Origin: Sphingomonas_Q fennica_A | Lineage (GTDB): Bacteria; Pseudomonadota; Alphaproteobacteria; Sphingomonadales; Sphingomonadaceae | Length of the DNA stretch: 64,000 bases | Reading direction: 5' to 3' | NCBI GenBank assembly: GCA_036946415.1 | Contig: JAQIJD010000013.1 | Location: forward strand, 13,560-77,559 | Shown here: piece after piece, positions 55,665 to 64,000 of the stretch | Layout of the letters: each line of letters begins with the position of its first letter | Numbering within the stretch: the first letter of the stretch is position 1 | Notes under the pieces: generated by a model | Told to the model about the DNA's origin: nothing | Databases searched by the model: none | Seen by the model: only the letters and a program-made list of their open reading frames with translations | Program-made: the position numbers and the translations under genes

Positions 55665-56300
55665 TTAGGACCGCGGCCGGGGGATATGCAAGCGGGCGCG
55701 CCCGTCCAGCAGCACGCTGCGCGCGGTCATGTCGCCGCTCAGCCGGTCGCCGGCGAAGGTGCCCATCGGCGTCTCGCCCGTCACCGGCGCGCGGCTGGCG
55801 AAGCGGCGGGTCTTGAGGTCGACCAGCACGTCGCGGGTGCGGACGCGATAGCCGGTGGCGTCGCGGAACAGCACGTCGCCGTCGATCGCCAGCCGCTCGG
55901 CGCTCATGTCGTAGCGGCCGCGCGGCGCCACCACCGCCGCCGGCCCGTCCGCCAGCGCGACGCGCGCGCCGAGCGCGGTCAGCCGCACGATCGGATCCTG
56001 CGAGCTTTGCTGCACCGCCGAGGCGGCGGTCAGCCGGAACGGCTGGCCCTTGGTATCCTGCCCGCGATAATCGGCGCGGGTCACGCGCATCCGCTCGTGG
56101 GCGATGTCGACGCGGTCCTTGGCGAGGACGAAGCTGATGTCGCGCCCGGTGGCGAGCGGCGCGATCATCAGGAACGCCGCCAGCCCCACCACCGCCAGCG
56201 GCAGCGCGACGCGCGCCACGCGGATCACCTTGTCGTGCGAACTGCCGGGCGCCGCCATCTGCTGGCGGCGGGTGCGGACCTGATCGGCAAGCGCGGACAT
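55665..56300 (-). CDS. lptC: LPS export protein LptC
   Basis: 211 aa. One N-terminal anchor (VALPLAVVGLAAFLMIAPL) and the OstA-like fold (ISFVLAKDRVDIAHERMRVTRADYRG; YRVRTRDVLVDLKTRRFAS). Links the inner-membrane transporter to LptA. 9 bp before lptA. Confidence 0.93.
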   Translation of the reverse strand: MSALADQVRTRRQQMAAPGSSHDKVIRVARVALPLAVVGLAAFLMIAPLATGRDISFVLAKDRVDIAHERMRVTRADYRGQDTKGQPFRLTAASAVQQSSQDPIVRLTALGARVALADGPAAVVAPRGRYDMSAERLAIDGDVLFRDATGYRVRTRDVLVDLKTRRFASRAPVTGETPMGTFAGDRLSGDMTARSVLLDGRARLHIPRPRS

Positions 56301-56314
56301 GGCGGCGCCGCCCG

Positions 56315-56935
56315 TCAGACGTGCGCGAAGATGTCGGTTTCCGGCCAGCCGGCCAGATCGAGTTCGGCGCGGTGCGGCAGGAAATCGAAACAGGCCTGCG
56401 CCAGCGCCGCCCGCCCCTCGCGCGCCAGCCGCGGATCGAGCTTCTCCTTCAGCTGGTGCAGGAAGCGCACGTCGGACGCCGCATAATCCTTCTGCGCGTC
56501 GCTCAGCTCGGGCGCGCCCCAGTCGGACGATTGCTGCTGCTTGGAGATGTCCTGCCCCAGCAGTTCGCGCACCAACTCCTTCAGGCCGTGGCGATCGGTA
56601 TAGGTGCGGATCAGGCGCGACGCCGTCTTGGTGCAATAGACGGGGGCGGCCGTCACGCCCAGATAATGGCGGATCGCGGCCAGATCGAACCGCGCGAAAT
56701 GATAAAGCTTCAGCCGCGCCGGATCGGCCAGCACCGCGCGCAGGTTGGGCGCGGCATAGTCGCTGCCAGGGGCGAAGCGGACGAGATGCTCGTCGCCGAG
56801 GCCATCGGAGATCTGGACGAGGCACAGCCGGTCGCGATGGGTGTGGAGGCCCATCGTCTCGGTATCGACGGCGACGGCGGCGCCGGGGGCGAGGACGCCC
56901 TCGGGCAGATCCTCTTCGTGGAAATGGACGGTCAT
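56315..56935 (-). CDS. rnd: ribonuclease D-type DEDD exonuclease
   Basis: 206 aa, shorter than E. coli RNase D because HRDC domains are absent, which is usual in alphaproteobacteria. VAVDTETMGLHTHRDRLCLVQIS (first Asp/Glu), LKLYHFARFDLAAIRHYL (second Asp), YTDRHGLKELV and YAASDVRFLHQL (Tyr/Asp) complete the DEDDy site. First gene of the lpt operon. Confidence 0.92.
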   Translation of the reverse strand: MTVHFHEEDLPEGVLAPGAAVAVDTETMGLHTHRDRLCLVQISDGLGDEHLVRFAPGSDYAAPNLRAVLADPARLKLYHFARFDLAAIRHYLGVTAAPVYCTKTASRLIRTYTDRHGLKELVRELLGQDISKQQQSSDWGAPELSDAQKDYAASDVRFLHQLKEKLDPRLAREGRAALAQACFDFLPHRAELDLAGWPETDIFAHV

Positions 56936-57185
56936 CCGCGGCGCATAGGCCGCTTCGCCGAGCTTCTCAATGGCCGCGCACCGCCCGGCAGGCGCGCACT
57001 TTCGTTAAGCGCGGAGCAACTGGGCGTGCGATATGCGCCGCCTGCCGCGATTCCCCTCGCGAAGGCGCCCGTTTGGCGCTATGACGACTCGTAGGTCCGC
57101 GTTGCATGTGGGCCGAAGGATTCGCGTTGCCGCCCGGCGCGAGGCGCTTTGAACGACGACGGGCGATTGGGAAGAACTTGCCGGC

Positions 57186-58016
57186 ATGAGTTTCGATAGA
57201 GGACGGCGCGGTCAGCGCGGGCGGGACAAGCGCGACGGCTTCGGCGACGAAGGCGGCGGCTTCGGCGGCGGCGGCTTTGACGGCGGCTTCGGCGGTGGCG
57301 ATCGCTTCGGCGGCGGCGGCGGCGGTGGCTATCGCGGCGGTGGCGGCGGCGGCTATGGCGGCGGCGGTGACCGCTTCGGCGGCGGCGGCGATCGCTTCGG
57401 CGGTGGTGGTGGTGGCGGCTTCGGCGGCGGCGGCGGTGGCTACCGCGGCGGCGGCGGTGGTGGCGGCTTCGGCGGCGGCCGTGGCGGCGGCATGCCCCCG
57501 CAGGTGATCGGCGAGGGCAAGGGCACCGTCAAGTTCTTCAACGCCCAGAAGGGCTTCGGCTTCGTCGTCCGCGATGACGGCGGCGAGGACGTGTTCGTCC
57601 ACATCTCCGCGGTCGAGCAGGCCGGCCTGACGGGTCTGGCCGATGGCCAGCCCCTCGCCTTCACGCTCGTCGATCGCGGCGGCCGCATCTCCGCCACCGA
57701 TCTCAAGATCGAAGGCGAGCCGATGCCCGTCGAGGATCGCGGTCCTCGTCCCGACGCGGGTGGCCCCGGCGGCGCCCGCGGCGGCCCGCAGCGGCAGCTG
57801 ACGGGCGAAAAGGCCAGCGGCACGGTCAAGTTCTTCAACGCGATGAAGGGCTTCGGCTTCATCCAGCGCGATGATGGGCAGCCCGATGCGTTCGTCCACA
57901 TCTCCGCGGTGGAACGCGCCGGCATGACCAGCCTCAACGAGGGCGACCGGCTCGAGTTCGAGCTGGAAGTCGATCGTCGCGGCAAATATGCGGCGGTGAA
58001 CCTCAACGGCATCTGA
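57186..58016 (+). CDS. double cold-shock domain protein with glycine-rich N-terminal tail
   Basis: 276 aa. Residues 1-~100 are a low-complexity tail of Gly-rich repeats with Phe, Tyr, Arg and Asp (GGDRFGG, GGYRGG units). Two cold-shock domains follow (GTVKFFNAQKGFGFVVRDDGG...VFVHISAV at about 112-175, and GTVKFFNAMKGFGFIQRDDG...FVHISAVERAG at about 208-272). Binds single-stranded RNA/DNA; the tail resembles RGG-type regions of RNA-binding proteins. A long untranslated leader (~250 bp) precedes it and a terminator follows. Confidence 0.9.
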   Translation: MSFDRGRRGQRGRDKRDGFGDEGGGFGGGGFDGGFGGGDRFGGGGGGGYRGGGGGGYGGGGDRFGGGGDRFGGGGGGGFGGGGGGYRGGGGGGGFGGGRGGGMPPQVIGEGKGTVKFFNAQKGFGFVVRDDGGEDVFVHISAVEQAGLTGLADGQPLAFTLVDRGGRISATDLKIEGEPMPVEDRGPRPDAGGPGGARGGPQRQLTGEKASGTVKFFNAMKGFGFIQRDDGQPDAFVHISAVERAGMTSLNEGDRLEFELEVDRRGKYAAVNLNGI

Positions 58017-58042
58017 TCGCCCGATCGATACCGACAGCGACA

Positions 58043-58079
58043 GGCCCGGCCACAGCGATGCGGCCGGGCCTTTTCTTTT
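58043..58079 (+). terminator. rho-independent terminator after the cold-shock gene
   Basis: Stem GGCCCGGCC...GGCCGGGCC with a short loop, then TTTTCTTTT. Confidence 0.85.
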
Positions 58080-58753
58080 GGGTGGCGGTGGTCGCGTGAC
58101 CCGTTCGAGCGGGGCGACCGTTCGGCCGGCCGAAAGCGGAAGGCGTCAGCCGATCACGCCAAGACGGTCGATCGCCTGCGCCGCGCAATGCCCGCGCCCG
58201 GCGCAGCGCCGATGGCGGCCGGGCTGCATCGCCCGATCGGCAGACGGCCTAGCCGGCGGCGCCCCCGCTGGTGCGAACGCCACGACAGGGACGCTGCGGG
58301 TTATGGATATCGCCGACCCGTCCGATCGGCAGACGGTAGAGCCGGCGAAAGCCCCCGCTGGTGCGAACGCCACCGCGGGGATGCCGCCGCTTAGACTTTT
58401 CGTCGATCCGCCCGATCTAAGCTTGGACGGACGACGAAACCCGGCACGGCAGACCGCCAGCGCCCGATACCCCAACACACCCTGATCGCCCGTCGCCATA
58501 CGCACCCGGTCGGCTCCATCGTCGCATATCGCCGAACTCGACGTGGCGGTCGGCCCGGTGTGCAACAAACCACGGCCGAAGGATGGCATGCTTGCGGCAG
58601 GCCGCTGTGTCCTGGTCAGGACCGCCGCCTCGCATAGGCCGCCCACCACGCCCGCAGCGCAAGGCCCCCACCGGCCGGATGCGACACGCGTTCGCCGCGC
58701 CGGGGGAGCCGCTTCCGAAGGCGGCGCGCCCCGGCCCGCACCACCCGACGCCG
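58080..58753. repeat. 674-bp gap with a ~90-bp direct repeat
   Basis: No supported gene. CGATCGGCAGACGG...GCCCCCGCTGGTGCGAACGCCAC occurs at about 58234-58283 and again at 58323-58373 (90-bp spacing). Otherwise unremarkable high-GC sequence. Confidence 0.55.
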
Positions 58754-59104
58754 CTATCGGCTGGGCCGCGTCGCGATGAACGTTCCGCACGTCACCGCCA
58801 CCGCCAATGGCACCCACCGCCACGGATCGGGCAGCAGCGCCAGCCCGCCGATCGCGCTGCCCGACAGCATCGTCAGCGACGCGATCTTGGCCCACGGCCC
58901 GATCGCCCGCCGCTCGCGCCATGCCAGGATCGGCGGCCCGAAATGCGGGTGGGCGAGCAGGCGCGCCTCCCAGGCCGGGTTGCTGCGCGCGAAGCAGAAG
59001 GCGGCGAGCAGCATGAACGGCACGGTCGGCATCAGCGGCAGGAACAGGCCGATGATGCCCAGCCCCACCGATGCCACCCCGCACATTCGATAGATCAGCC
59101 GCAC
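58754..59104 (-). CDS. YbaN/DUF454 family membrane protein
   Basis: 116 aa. GVASVGLGIIGLFLPLMPTVPFMLLAAFCFARSNPAWEARLLAHPHFGPPI is the DUF454 signature; three to four membrane helices. Function unknown. Confidence 0.92.
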   Translation of the reverse strand: MRLIYRMCGVASVGLGIIGLFLPLMPTVPFMLLAAFCFARSNPAWEARLLAHPHFGPPILAWRERRAIGPWAKIASLTMLSGSAIGGLALLPDPWRWVPLAVAVTCGTFIATRPSR

Positions 59105-59159
59105 GCCTCGCTCCCCGCCGCTACGGATCCGAAACCCCCGGAAGGGCGCGCGCGATCCG

Positions 59160-59702
59160 TCAGCCCACGTCGGGCCCCAGCGCGGGATCGATGTCGCGCG
59201 GGCGGATGAAGCGCGAAAGGCGACCGCGGCCGGCGCGCACGTCGGCCCAGCTGTCGCCTTCGAACAGCATCTCGGCGACGCTCGCGGTCGGATATTTCTC
59301 CTCCACCAGATCGCGCATCAGATCCTCGTCGCGATCGGGCACCAGCGTCAGCACCAGTTCCTCGAGACCCGGATTGTGCGCGACGATCAGCAGGCTTTCG
59401 AAATCGTCGGGGGTTTCCTGCACCACGTCGAGCAGGGTCGCCGCCGGGGCGAGATACAGGCGGCGGTCCCACGCCGGATCCAGCGCCGCGCCGAAGCCGC
59501 GCCCCGCCTCCTCCACCGTCTCCGTCACGCGCACCGCGGGCGAGGCGACGGCATGGTCGAAGGCGAACCCTTCCGCCTTCAGATGCGCGCCGATCGCCCG
59601 CGCGGCGCGGCGGCCCTTGGCGTTCAGGGCGCGATCGAAATCGCGTGTCGCCGTGGGATCGTCGCCCGATTTGGCGTGGCGGAGGAGGGTGAGCCGTTTC
59701 AT
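59160..59702 (-). CDS. SixA-like histidine phosphatase family protein
   Basis: 180 aa. Catalytic RHAKS at the N-terminus (LTLLRHAKSGDD), DRALNAKGRRAA and the second His in LLIVAHNPGLEEL. SixA-type phosphohistidine phosphatases act on histidine kinases/HPt; other acid-phosphatase substrates are possible. Its stop-adjacent start overlaps the helicase end by 4 nt. Confidence 0.88.
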   Translation of the reverse strand: MKRLTLLRHAKSGDDPTATRDFDRALNAKGRRAARAIGAHLKAEGFAFDHAVASPAVRVTETVEEAGRGFGAALDPAWDRRLYLAPAATLLDVVQETPDDFESLLIVAHNPGLEELVLTLVPDRDEDLMRDLVEEKYPTASVAEMLFEGDSWADVRAGRGRLSRFIRPRDIDPALGPDVG

Positions 59703-62417
59703 GCCTGTGCCTCCGCGCGGTCGCCGGCCGGGTGATGCCCGAAAGCGGCGCCCGTGGAAAGCCGCGCCGCGACGCGCGCCACCGCCTCGTCCAGCGGCAG
59801 GCGCGTAACGGGCACGCCCGCCGGAAAGGCATCGAGAAAGCGCGAGGGCACCGCGGCCGACAGCAGCACGAACGTCCCGCTGTCCCCCGCCCGCCGGATC
59901 AGCCGACCGAACGCCTGCGCCAGCCGCGCGCGGACGACACGATCGTCATAGGCGGTGCCGCCGCCCGCCGCGCGCCGCGCCGCGTGCAGCACGGTCGGCC
60001 GCGGCCAGGGCACGCCTTCCATCACCACCAGCCGCAGCGAGGCGCCGGGCACGTCCACCCCGTCGCGCAGCGCATCGGTGCCGAGCAGCGAGGCGTGGGG
60101 ATCGTCGCGGAAGATGTCGATCAGCGTGCCAGTATCGATCGGGTCGACATGCTGCGCGTAGAGCGGCAGGCCGGCGCGGGCGAGGCGATCGGCGATGCGG
60201 GCGTGCGTCGCCCGCAGCCGTTGGATGGCGGTGAACAGGCCGAGCGCGCCGCCGCCGGCCGCCTCGATCAGCCGCGCATAACCGCCGGCCAGCGCGGCGG
60301 CGTCCCCGCGCCGGATGTCGGTGACGATCAGCACCTCGGCCCGCTCGGCATAAGCGAAGGGGCTGGCGGCGGCGAAGGTCTGCGGCGGCTGTTCGAGATG
60401 GGCGGCACCGCTGCGCGCCTCGGCAACCGCCCAATCCTCCTGCCCCCGCAGCGTGGCGGAAGTGACGACCAGGCCGTGCGCGGGCTTCAGCACCGTCTCC
60501 GCCAGCGGCCGGGTGGGATCGAGCCAGCGCCGGTGGAGGCCGATGTCATATTCGCGGCCCTCCACCCGATCGAGCGCCAGCCAGTCGACGAAATCGGGGT
60601 CGGCCGGGCCGCCCAGCCGGGCGAGCAGCGCCACCCATGCGCCGATCGTGGTCGCGCGGTGATGGAGGCCGTGGATCGCCCCCTCCACCCGGGCCCGCGC
60701 AGCACCATCCAGCCAGTCGGGCGCATCGGCCAGCACCCCCTCCAGCCGCTGGCGCAGCAGCATCATCGGACGGACAAGCGCTTCCAGCGCCGCCGCGGCG
60801 GGCTGGGCGGCGTCGATCAGCGCGGGATCGGGTTCGGCGGCTTCCGTTTCCAGCCCGTAGCCGGCGTCCGCGGCGGTGGCGCGCGCCAGCACCGTCTGGC
60901 GGACGGCGGCGAGCAGCGCCTCGACCGGCCCGAGCGGCAGTCCCTCGCCGATCCGCGCCAGCCAGCCGTCGCCGGGCAGCGCGGCGGCAGCGGCCACGGC
61001 CTCCTCGATCGCGCGCGCACCCGCCTCGTCGTAGGAGGCGACGTCCATCAGCCGTGCCGAAAGCCCCCGCCGCCGCCCGCGCGCGCGCGCTTCCGGCCCC
61101 ACGATCCAGCGCCGCAGTTCGATCGCCTCCTGCCCGGTCAGCGCGGCGGCGAAGGTGGCGTCGGCGGCATCGAACAGGTGATGCCCCTCGTCGAAGACGA
61201 TCCGGTCGATGACGGTGCCCGCTTCGCGCGCGCGGGCGGCGGCGATCATCGTCAGCGCGTGGTTGCCGATGACGATCTCGGCCCCCTCGGCCGCGCGTAC
61301 GCCGCGTTCGATGAAGCAGCGGCGGTAGTGGGGACAGCCGGCATAGACGCATTCGCCGCGCCGGTCGGTCAGCGCGGTGGCGCCGGCCCTGCGGAACAGC
61401 GTCGGCAGCCAGCCGGGCAGATCGCCGCCGACCATGTCGCCATCGCGCGTCACCCGCCGCCCAGCGCGCCACCAGATGCGCCAGGATCGCCGCCCGGTTC
61501 TGGAAGCCGCCTTGCAGCGCATCCTCCAGATTGAGCAGGCAGAGGTAATTCTCGCGGCCCCTTGCGCACCACCACGCGGCCCCCCGCCCCCGCCGGGGTA
61601 GAGCCGCCGCGTCTCGGCATCGAGCTGGCGTTGCAGCGCCTTGGTATAGGTGGAAATCCACACCCGCCCGCCGCTCCGCGCCGCCCACAGGCCGGCCGGC
61701 GCGAGATAGCCGAGCGTCTTGCCGATGCCGGTGCCCGCCTCGGCCAGCAGCATGTGCGGCCGGCCTTCGCCGCTGCGCGGATCGAAGGCGCGGGCGGCGG
61801 CGGCGGCATAGGCCTGCTGGCCGGGCCGCGGGCTCCGCCCCCGCCCCGGTCAGCCGGTCGAGCATCGCCAGCGTATCCGCCTCGCTGAGCGTGACGGGGC
61901 GGGCGGCGGCGCGCGGCGGCGCTTCCTCCCATTCGGGCAGGCGCGAGAAGAGCCAGCGTTCGGCGCGCTCGGGCCGGGCGATGCGCGGGGCGACGAACGG
62001 CGCCCACGTCCAGCGCAGCCGGCCGAGCGTCTGGGCGGAGGTCCACGCCCCCTCGCGCGCCTCCCAGGCGGGGTCTTCCAGCGTCTCGAGCAGCCGCCGC
62101 GCGGCGGCGGCGAGGCTGGCGGCCGCCTCCGCATCGCCGTGCGGGACGGCCAGGCCGAGCGCGCGGGGCAAGGCCGGCGGGCGTCGGGACCGCGAAATGT
62201 GCCGGGTGGACGAAGGCGAACAGCTCGAGCAGGTCGAGCCCGGACAATTCGCCATAGCCGAGCCGGGCGGCGGCGACCGGGGCGTTGAGCAGAATGACGG
62301 GGCGTGGCGGACGCCAGCGCGATCGCCTCCCCCCGCGACGCCCCGCGCACCGCCCCCTCCCCCATCCGCGATCCAGACGCCGCCATGGGTGACGTGGAGG
62401 GCGGGCAGCGCGATCAT
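59699..62417 (-). pseudogene. DinG-like ATP-dependent DNA helicase, about seven +1 frame breaks
   Basis: The start ATG at 62417 (MIALPALHVTHGGVW) and the stop at 59699 span 2719 nt. Seven one-base insertions removed would give 903 aa. Pieces seen: Walker A AEAGTGIGKTLGYLAP; the iron-sulfur cysteine region around CVYAGCPHYRRCFIERG; DEAH-like FDEGHHLFD; and VTSATLRG near the C-terminal half. Breaks lie at about 62360, 62320, 62180, 61840, 61580-61585 (six-C run), 61558-61561 (four-C run) and about 61450. All shift the same way, so sequencing error is far likelier than decay. Confidence 0.85.
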
Positions 62418-62523
62418 GCCCCCATTGTAGCGATCGGGGGGGCGGCTTGGGGAGGGCGGCGGCGCACCGCACTTTCGCCCGAGCCCCGTAGGCGCTGCGC
62501 CGCGATACCTCTATGGCGGCGCC

Positions 62524-63297
62524 ATGGCCGCCGCCGTCGCCTCGCTGTTCATCCTACCCCCATGGCCGCGCGTGGGGACGGGAGCGCTGCTCGGACTGGT
62601 GGCGGGCAGCTTCCTCGCCACGCTGGTCCGGCGCTGGGGGGAGGGCCGCTCCGTGGTCCGCGGCCGGTCGGCGTGTGACGGTTGCGGCCAGGTGCTCGGC
62701 GCTGTCGAACTGGTGCCGTTGCTGTCGTTCGTCGCGCTCGGCGGGCGCTGCCGGCGGTGCCGGGCGCGGATCGATCCGCTGCATCCGGCCGTGGAGGCGG
62801 CGGCGGCGGCGATCGGTATCGTCGCGCTGCTGGTGGAGCCGGGCTGGGGAGGCCTTGCCGGCGCCGTGTTGGGCTGGGGGCTGCTGGGCGCTCGCGCTGC
62901 TCGACCTTCGCCTCTTCTGGCTGCCCGACGCGCTCACGCTGCCGCTGCTGCTGGCCGGCCTCGCTGCGGTCTCGCCGGCCTGCCGCCCGCCCCGCTCGAT
63001 CGCGATCGGCGATCGGGGCGGCGGCCGGCTGGGGCGGGCTGGCGGCGATCGCGATGCTCTACCGGCGATGGCGGGGGCGGACGGGCATCGGCGGCGGCGA
63101 CCCCAAGATGTTCGGCGCGATCGGCGCGTGGCTCGGCTGGACGGTGCTGCCGCAGGTGCTGCTCGGCGCCTGCCTCACCGGTCTCGCGATCGTCGCCGGG
63201 CTGGCGCTCGCCGGCCGGCCGGTCCGGCCGCACGACGCGCCTGCCGTTCGGTGCGCTGCTGGCGCCGGCCGCGTGGGCGCTGTGGCTGATCGGATGA
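62524..63297 (+). pseudogene. type IV prepilin peptidase (GspO/PilD-like), three +1 frame breaks
   Basis: After removing three bases a 256-aa protein appears: N-terminal zinc-type CDGC...CRRC pair, catalytic Asp in LDLRLFWLPDALTLPL, and GGGDPKMFGAIGAWLGW (GxGD, second Asp). Breaks lie near 62877 (five-G run), 63012 (four-G run) and 63240. Cleaves and methylates pseudopilins for type II secretion. A general secretion neighbour follows. Confidence 0.85.
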
Positions 63298-63797
63298 GCG
63301 GGCGCACGCAGCCTGGCGGGCATCGTCCTCGCCGCCGCCGTCCGCTGGCGGCCGGCCCGCGCCGATGCCGCGGCGGCGGGCTGGTGGCGCTCGCCTTCGT
63401 GCCGCTCGCGCTGGCGGTGGCGGGTGCGGGGGGGCGGCGTGGATCGAGGGCGCGCGTGCGACGCGCCTCGCCGCCGAAGCTCGCCCCCGCCTCGCCGCGA
63501 CCGCCGCCGTGCGGCAGGCGGAGGGGGGTGCGCGCGACGCTCGCCCCCCGCCTTCGGGCGGCCGACGCTGACCGGCCTCGCCGAACGCCTCGCCACCGCG
63601 CTGCCCGCCGACGCCCGCGTCGTCGCCCTCGCCGACGATCCCGAAGCGGGCCTGCGGCTGACGATCGAGACCGCCGATCCCGACGCCATCGCCCCCGCCC
63701 TCGCCGCCGATCCCCTCCTCGGGCGGCTGCGGCGCACGGGGCAGGCCCCCCGCCCGCGGCGAGGGCGTCGCCCTCCATTTTCGGTGTCCCGCGATGA
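63294..63797 (+). pseudogene. probable type II secretion accessory protein (GspM/GspL-like), frameshifted
   Basis: Starts ATGAGC at 63294 overlapping the peptidase stop. Fragments in several frames read LVALAFVPLALAVAGAG (one membrane helix), ARATRLAAEARPRLAATAAV, then TGLAERLATALPADARVVALADDPEAGLRLTIE with a ferredoxin-like pattern. It fits a small bitopic GspM/GspL-type protein, but the identity is inferred from position. At least one break is a six-C run near 63747. Boundaries approximate. Confidence 0.4.
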
Positions 63798-63813
63798 TCC
63801 CGGCGATCCGATC

Positions 63814-63853
63814 CCCCCCTCCCCTTCAGGGGAGGGGGCAGGGGGGTGGGGTC
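63814..63853. repeat. dispersed palindromic repeat copy
   Basis: CCCCTCCCCTTCAGGGGAGGGGGCAGGGGGGTGGGGTCG, the same family as at 2031-2080, 2285-2334 and 8865-8968. Confidence 0.75.
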
Positions 63854-63957
63854 GCGCGGCTGGCGCGGCGATCGAAGGGCGCGCAGCCGCCGGGCCTTGC
63901 AGGCGGGCGAGCCGCACACCCACATCGCCCCGAACGTCGCCGGGGTCGGCTGCCCCG

Positions 63958-64000
63958 ATGAAACGCGCCTCCTTCGCCGCCGCACTAGTCGCCCTAGCCA
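63958..64000 (+). CDS. start of an exported protein (partial, right edge)
   Basis: ATGAAACGCGCC at 63958 begins MKRASFAAALVALA, a signal-peptide-like start. Cut off by the window end after 14 residues; identity cannot be told. It could continue a type II secretion locus (for example a secretin), but this is a guess. Confidence 0.35.
   Translation, partial: MKRASFAAALVALA

Noticed and set aside
59699..62417. true decay of the DinG-like helicase
   Set aside because: Seven breaks, all insertions in the same direction, whose removal gives an intact 903-aa protein, favour sequencing error.

Overview
The window is very GC-rich, densely packed alphaproteobacterial chromosome, most likely a sphingomonad (Sphingomonas or a relative). 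This placement is by recognition, not by search. It rests on a LigM-type tetrahydrofolate-dependent vanillate/3-O-methylgallate O-demethylase close to the Sphingobium SYK-6 enzyme, large TonB-dependent receptors, a TorF-type porin ahead of kdp, a gene transfer agent (GTA)-type phage cluster, and the dispersed C-run/G-run palindromic repeats common in this group.

Layout. Positions 1-11155 (minus strand, right to left) hold a GTA-like head-tail cluster: small and large terminase, portal, a DUF6127-like protein, prohead protease, major capsid, connector, adaptor, small proteins, DUF3168, major tail protein, two tail-assembly chaperone-type proteins, a short tape measure and a TIM-barrel tail protein running off the left edge. 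Most genes are coupled by ATGA/GTGA overlaps, and three repeat-filled gaps interrupt the cluster. A good sigma70-type promoter with an adjacent GTTC-N7-GTTC LexA-type box lies upstream. Positions 11403-18715 hold a BrnT/BrnA pair, a SOUL protein, a DUF6456 protein, a TonB receptor, a truncated nucleotidyltransferase-like remnant, a GST, a 160-bp tandem duplication, a VOC protein and a quinone oxidoreductase. Positions 18833-21377 hold divergent purU and ligM (one-carbon/lignin aromatic metabolism). Positions 21524-23228 are a lower-GC island with a zinc-ribbon membrane protein and an IS5-family element. Positions 23283-28762 hold queH, a GNAT, an RHH protein, phbB, hemH and a molybdenum hydroxylase large subunit.

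Positions 28818-37590 are a complete potassium-starvation locus: a TorF-type porin, a 28-aa peptide, then kdpF-A-B-C-D-E. Next come a PD-(D/E)xK nuclease-like gene with a DNA methyltransferase (37736-39519), a ClC chloride channel and nhaA (40371-43049), and a TonB receptor/FAD oxidoreductase/LysR set (43043-48670). An HxlR regulator lies divergent to a PRISE-like SDR, followed by small genes and an S9 peptidase (48731-52812). An rnd-lptC-lptA-lptB-rpoN operon (52825-56935) precedes a glycine-rich double cold-shock protein, a DUF454 protein, a SixA-like phosphatase, a DinG-like helicase and a type II secretion-type prepilin peptidase.

Sequence quality matters here. At least 15 frame breaks in otherwise conserved genes are all one-base insertions, mostly in G/C runs. 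Removing one base at each restores full-length proteins, so most of the 'pseudogenes' are probably sequencing artefacts. The only -1 shift is in the IS transposase, where it is expected to be programmed.
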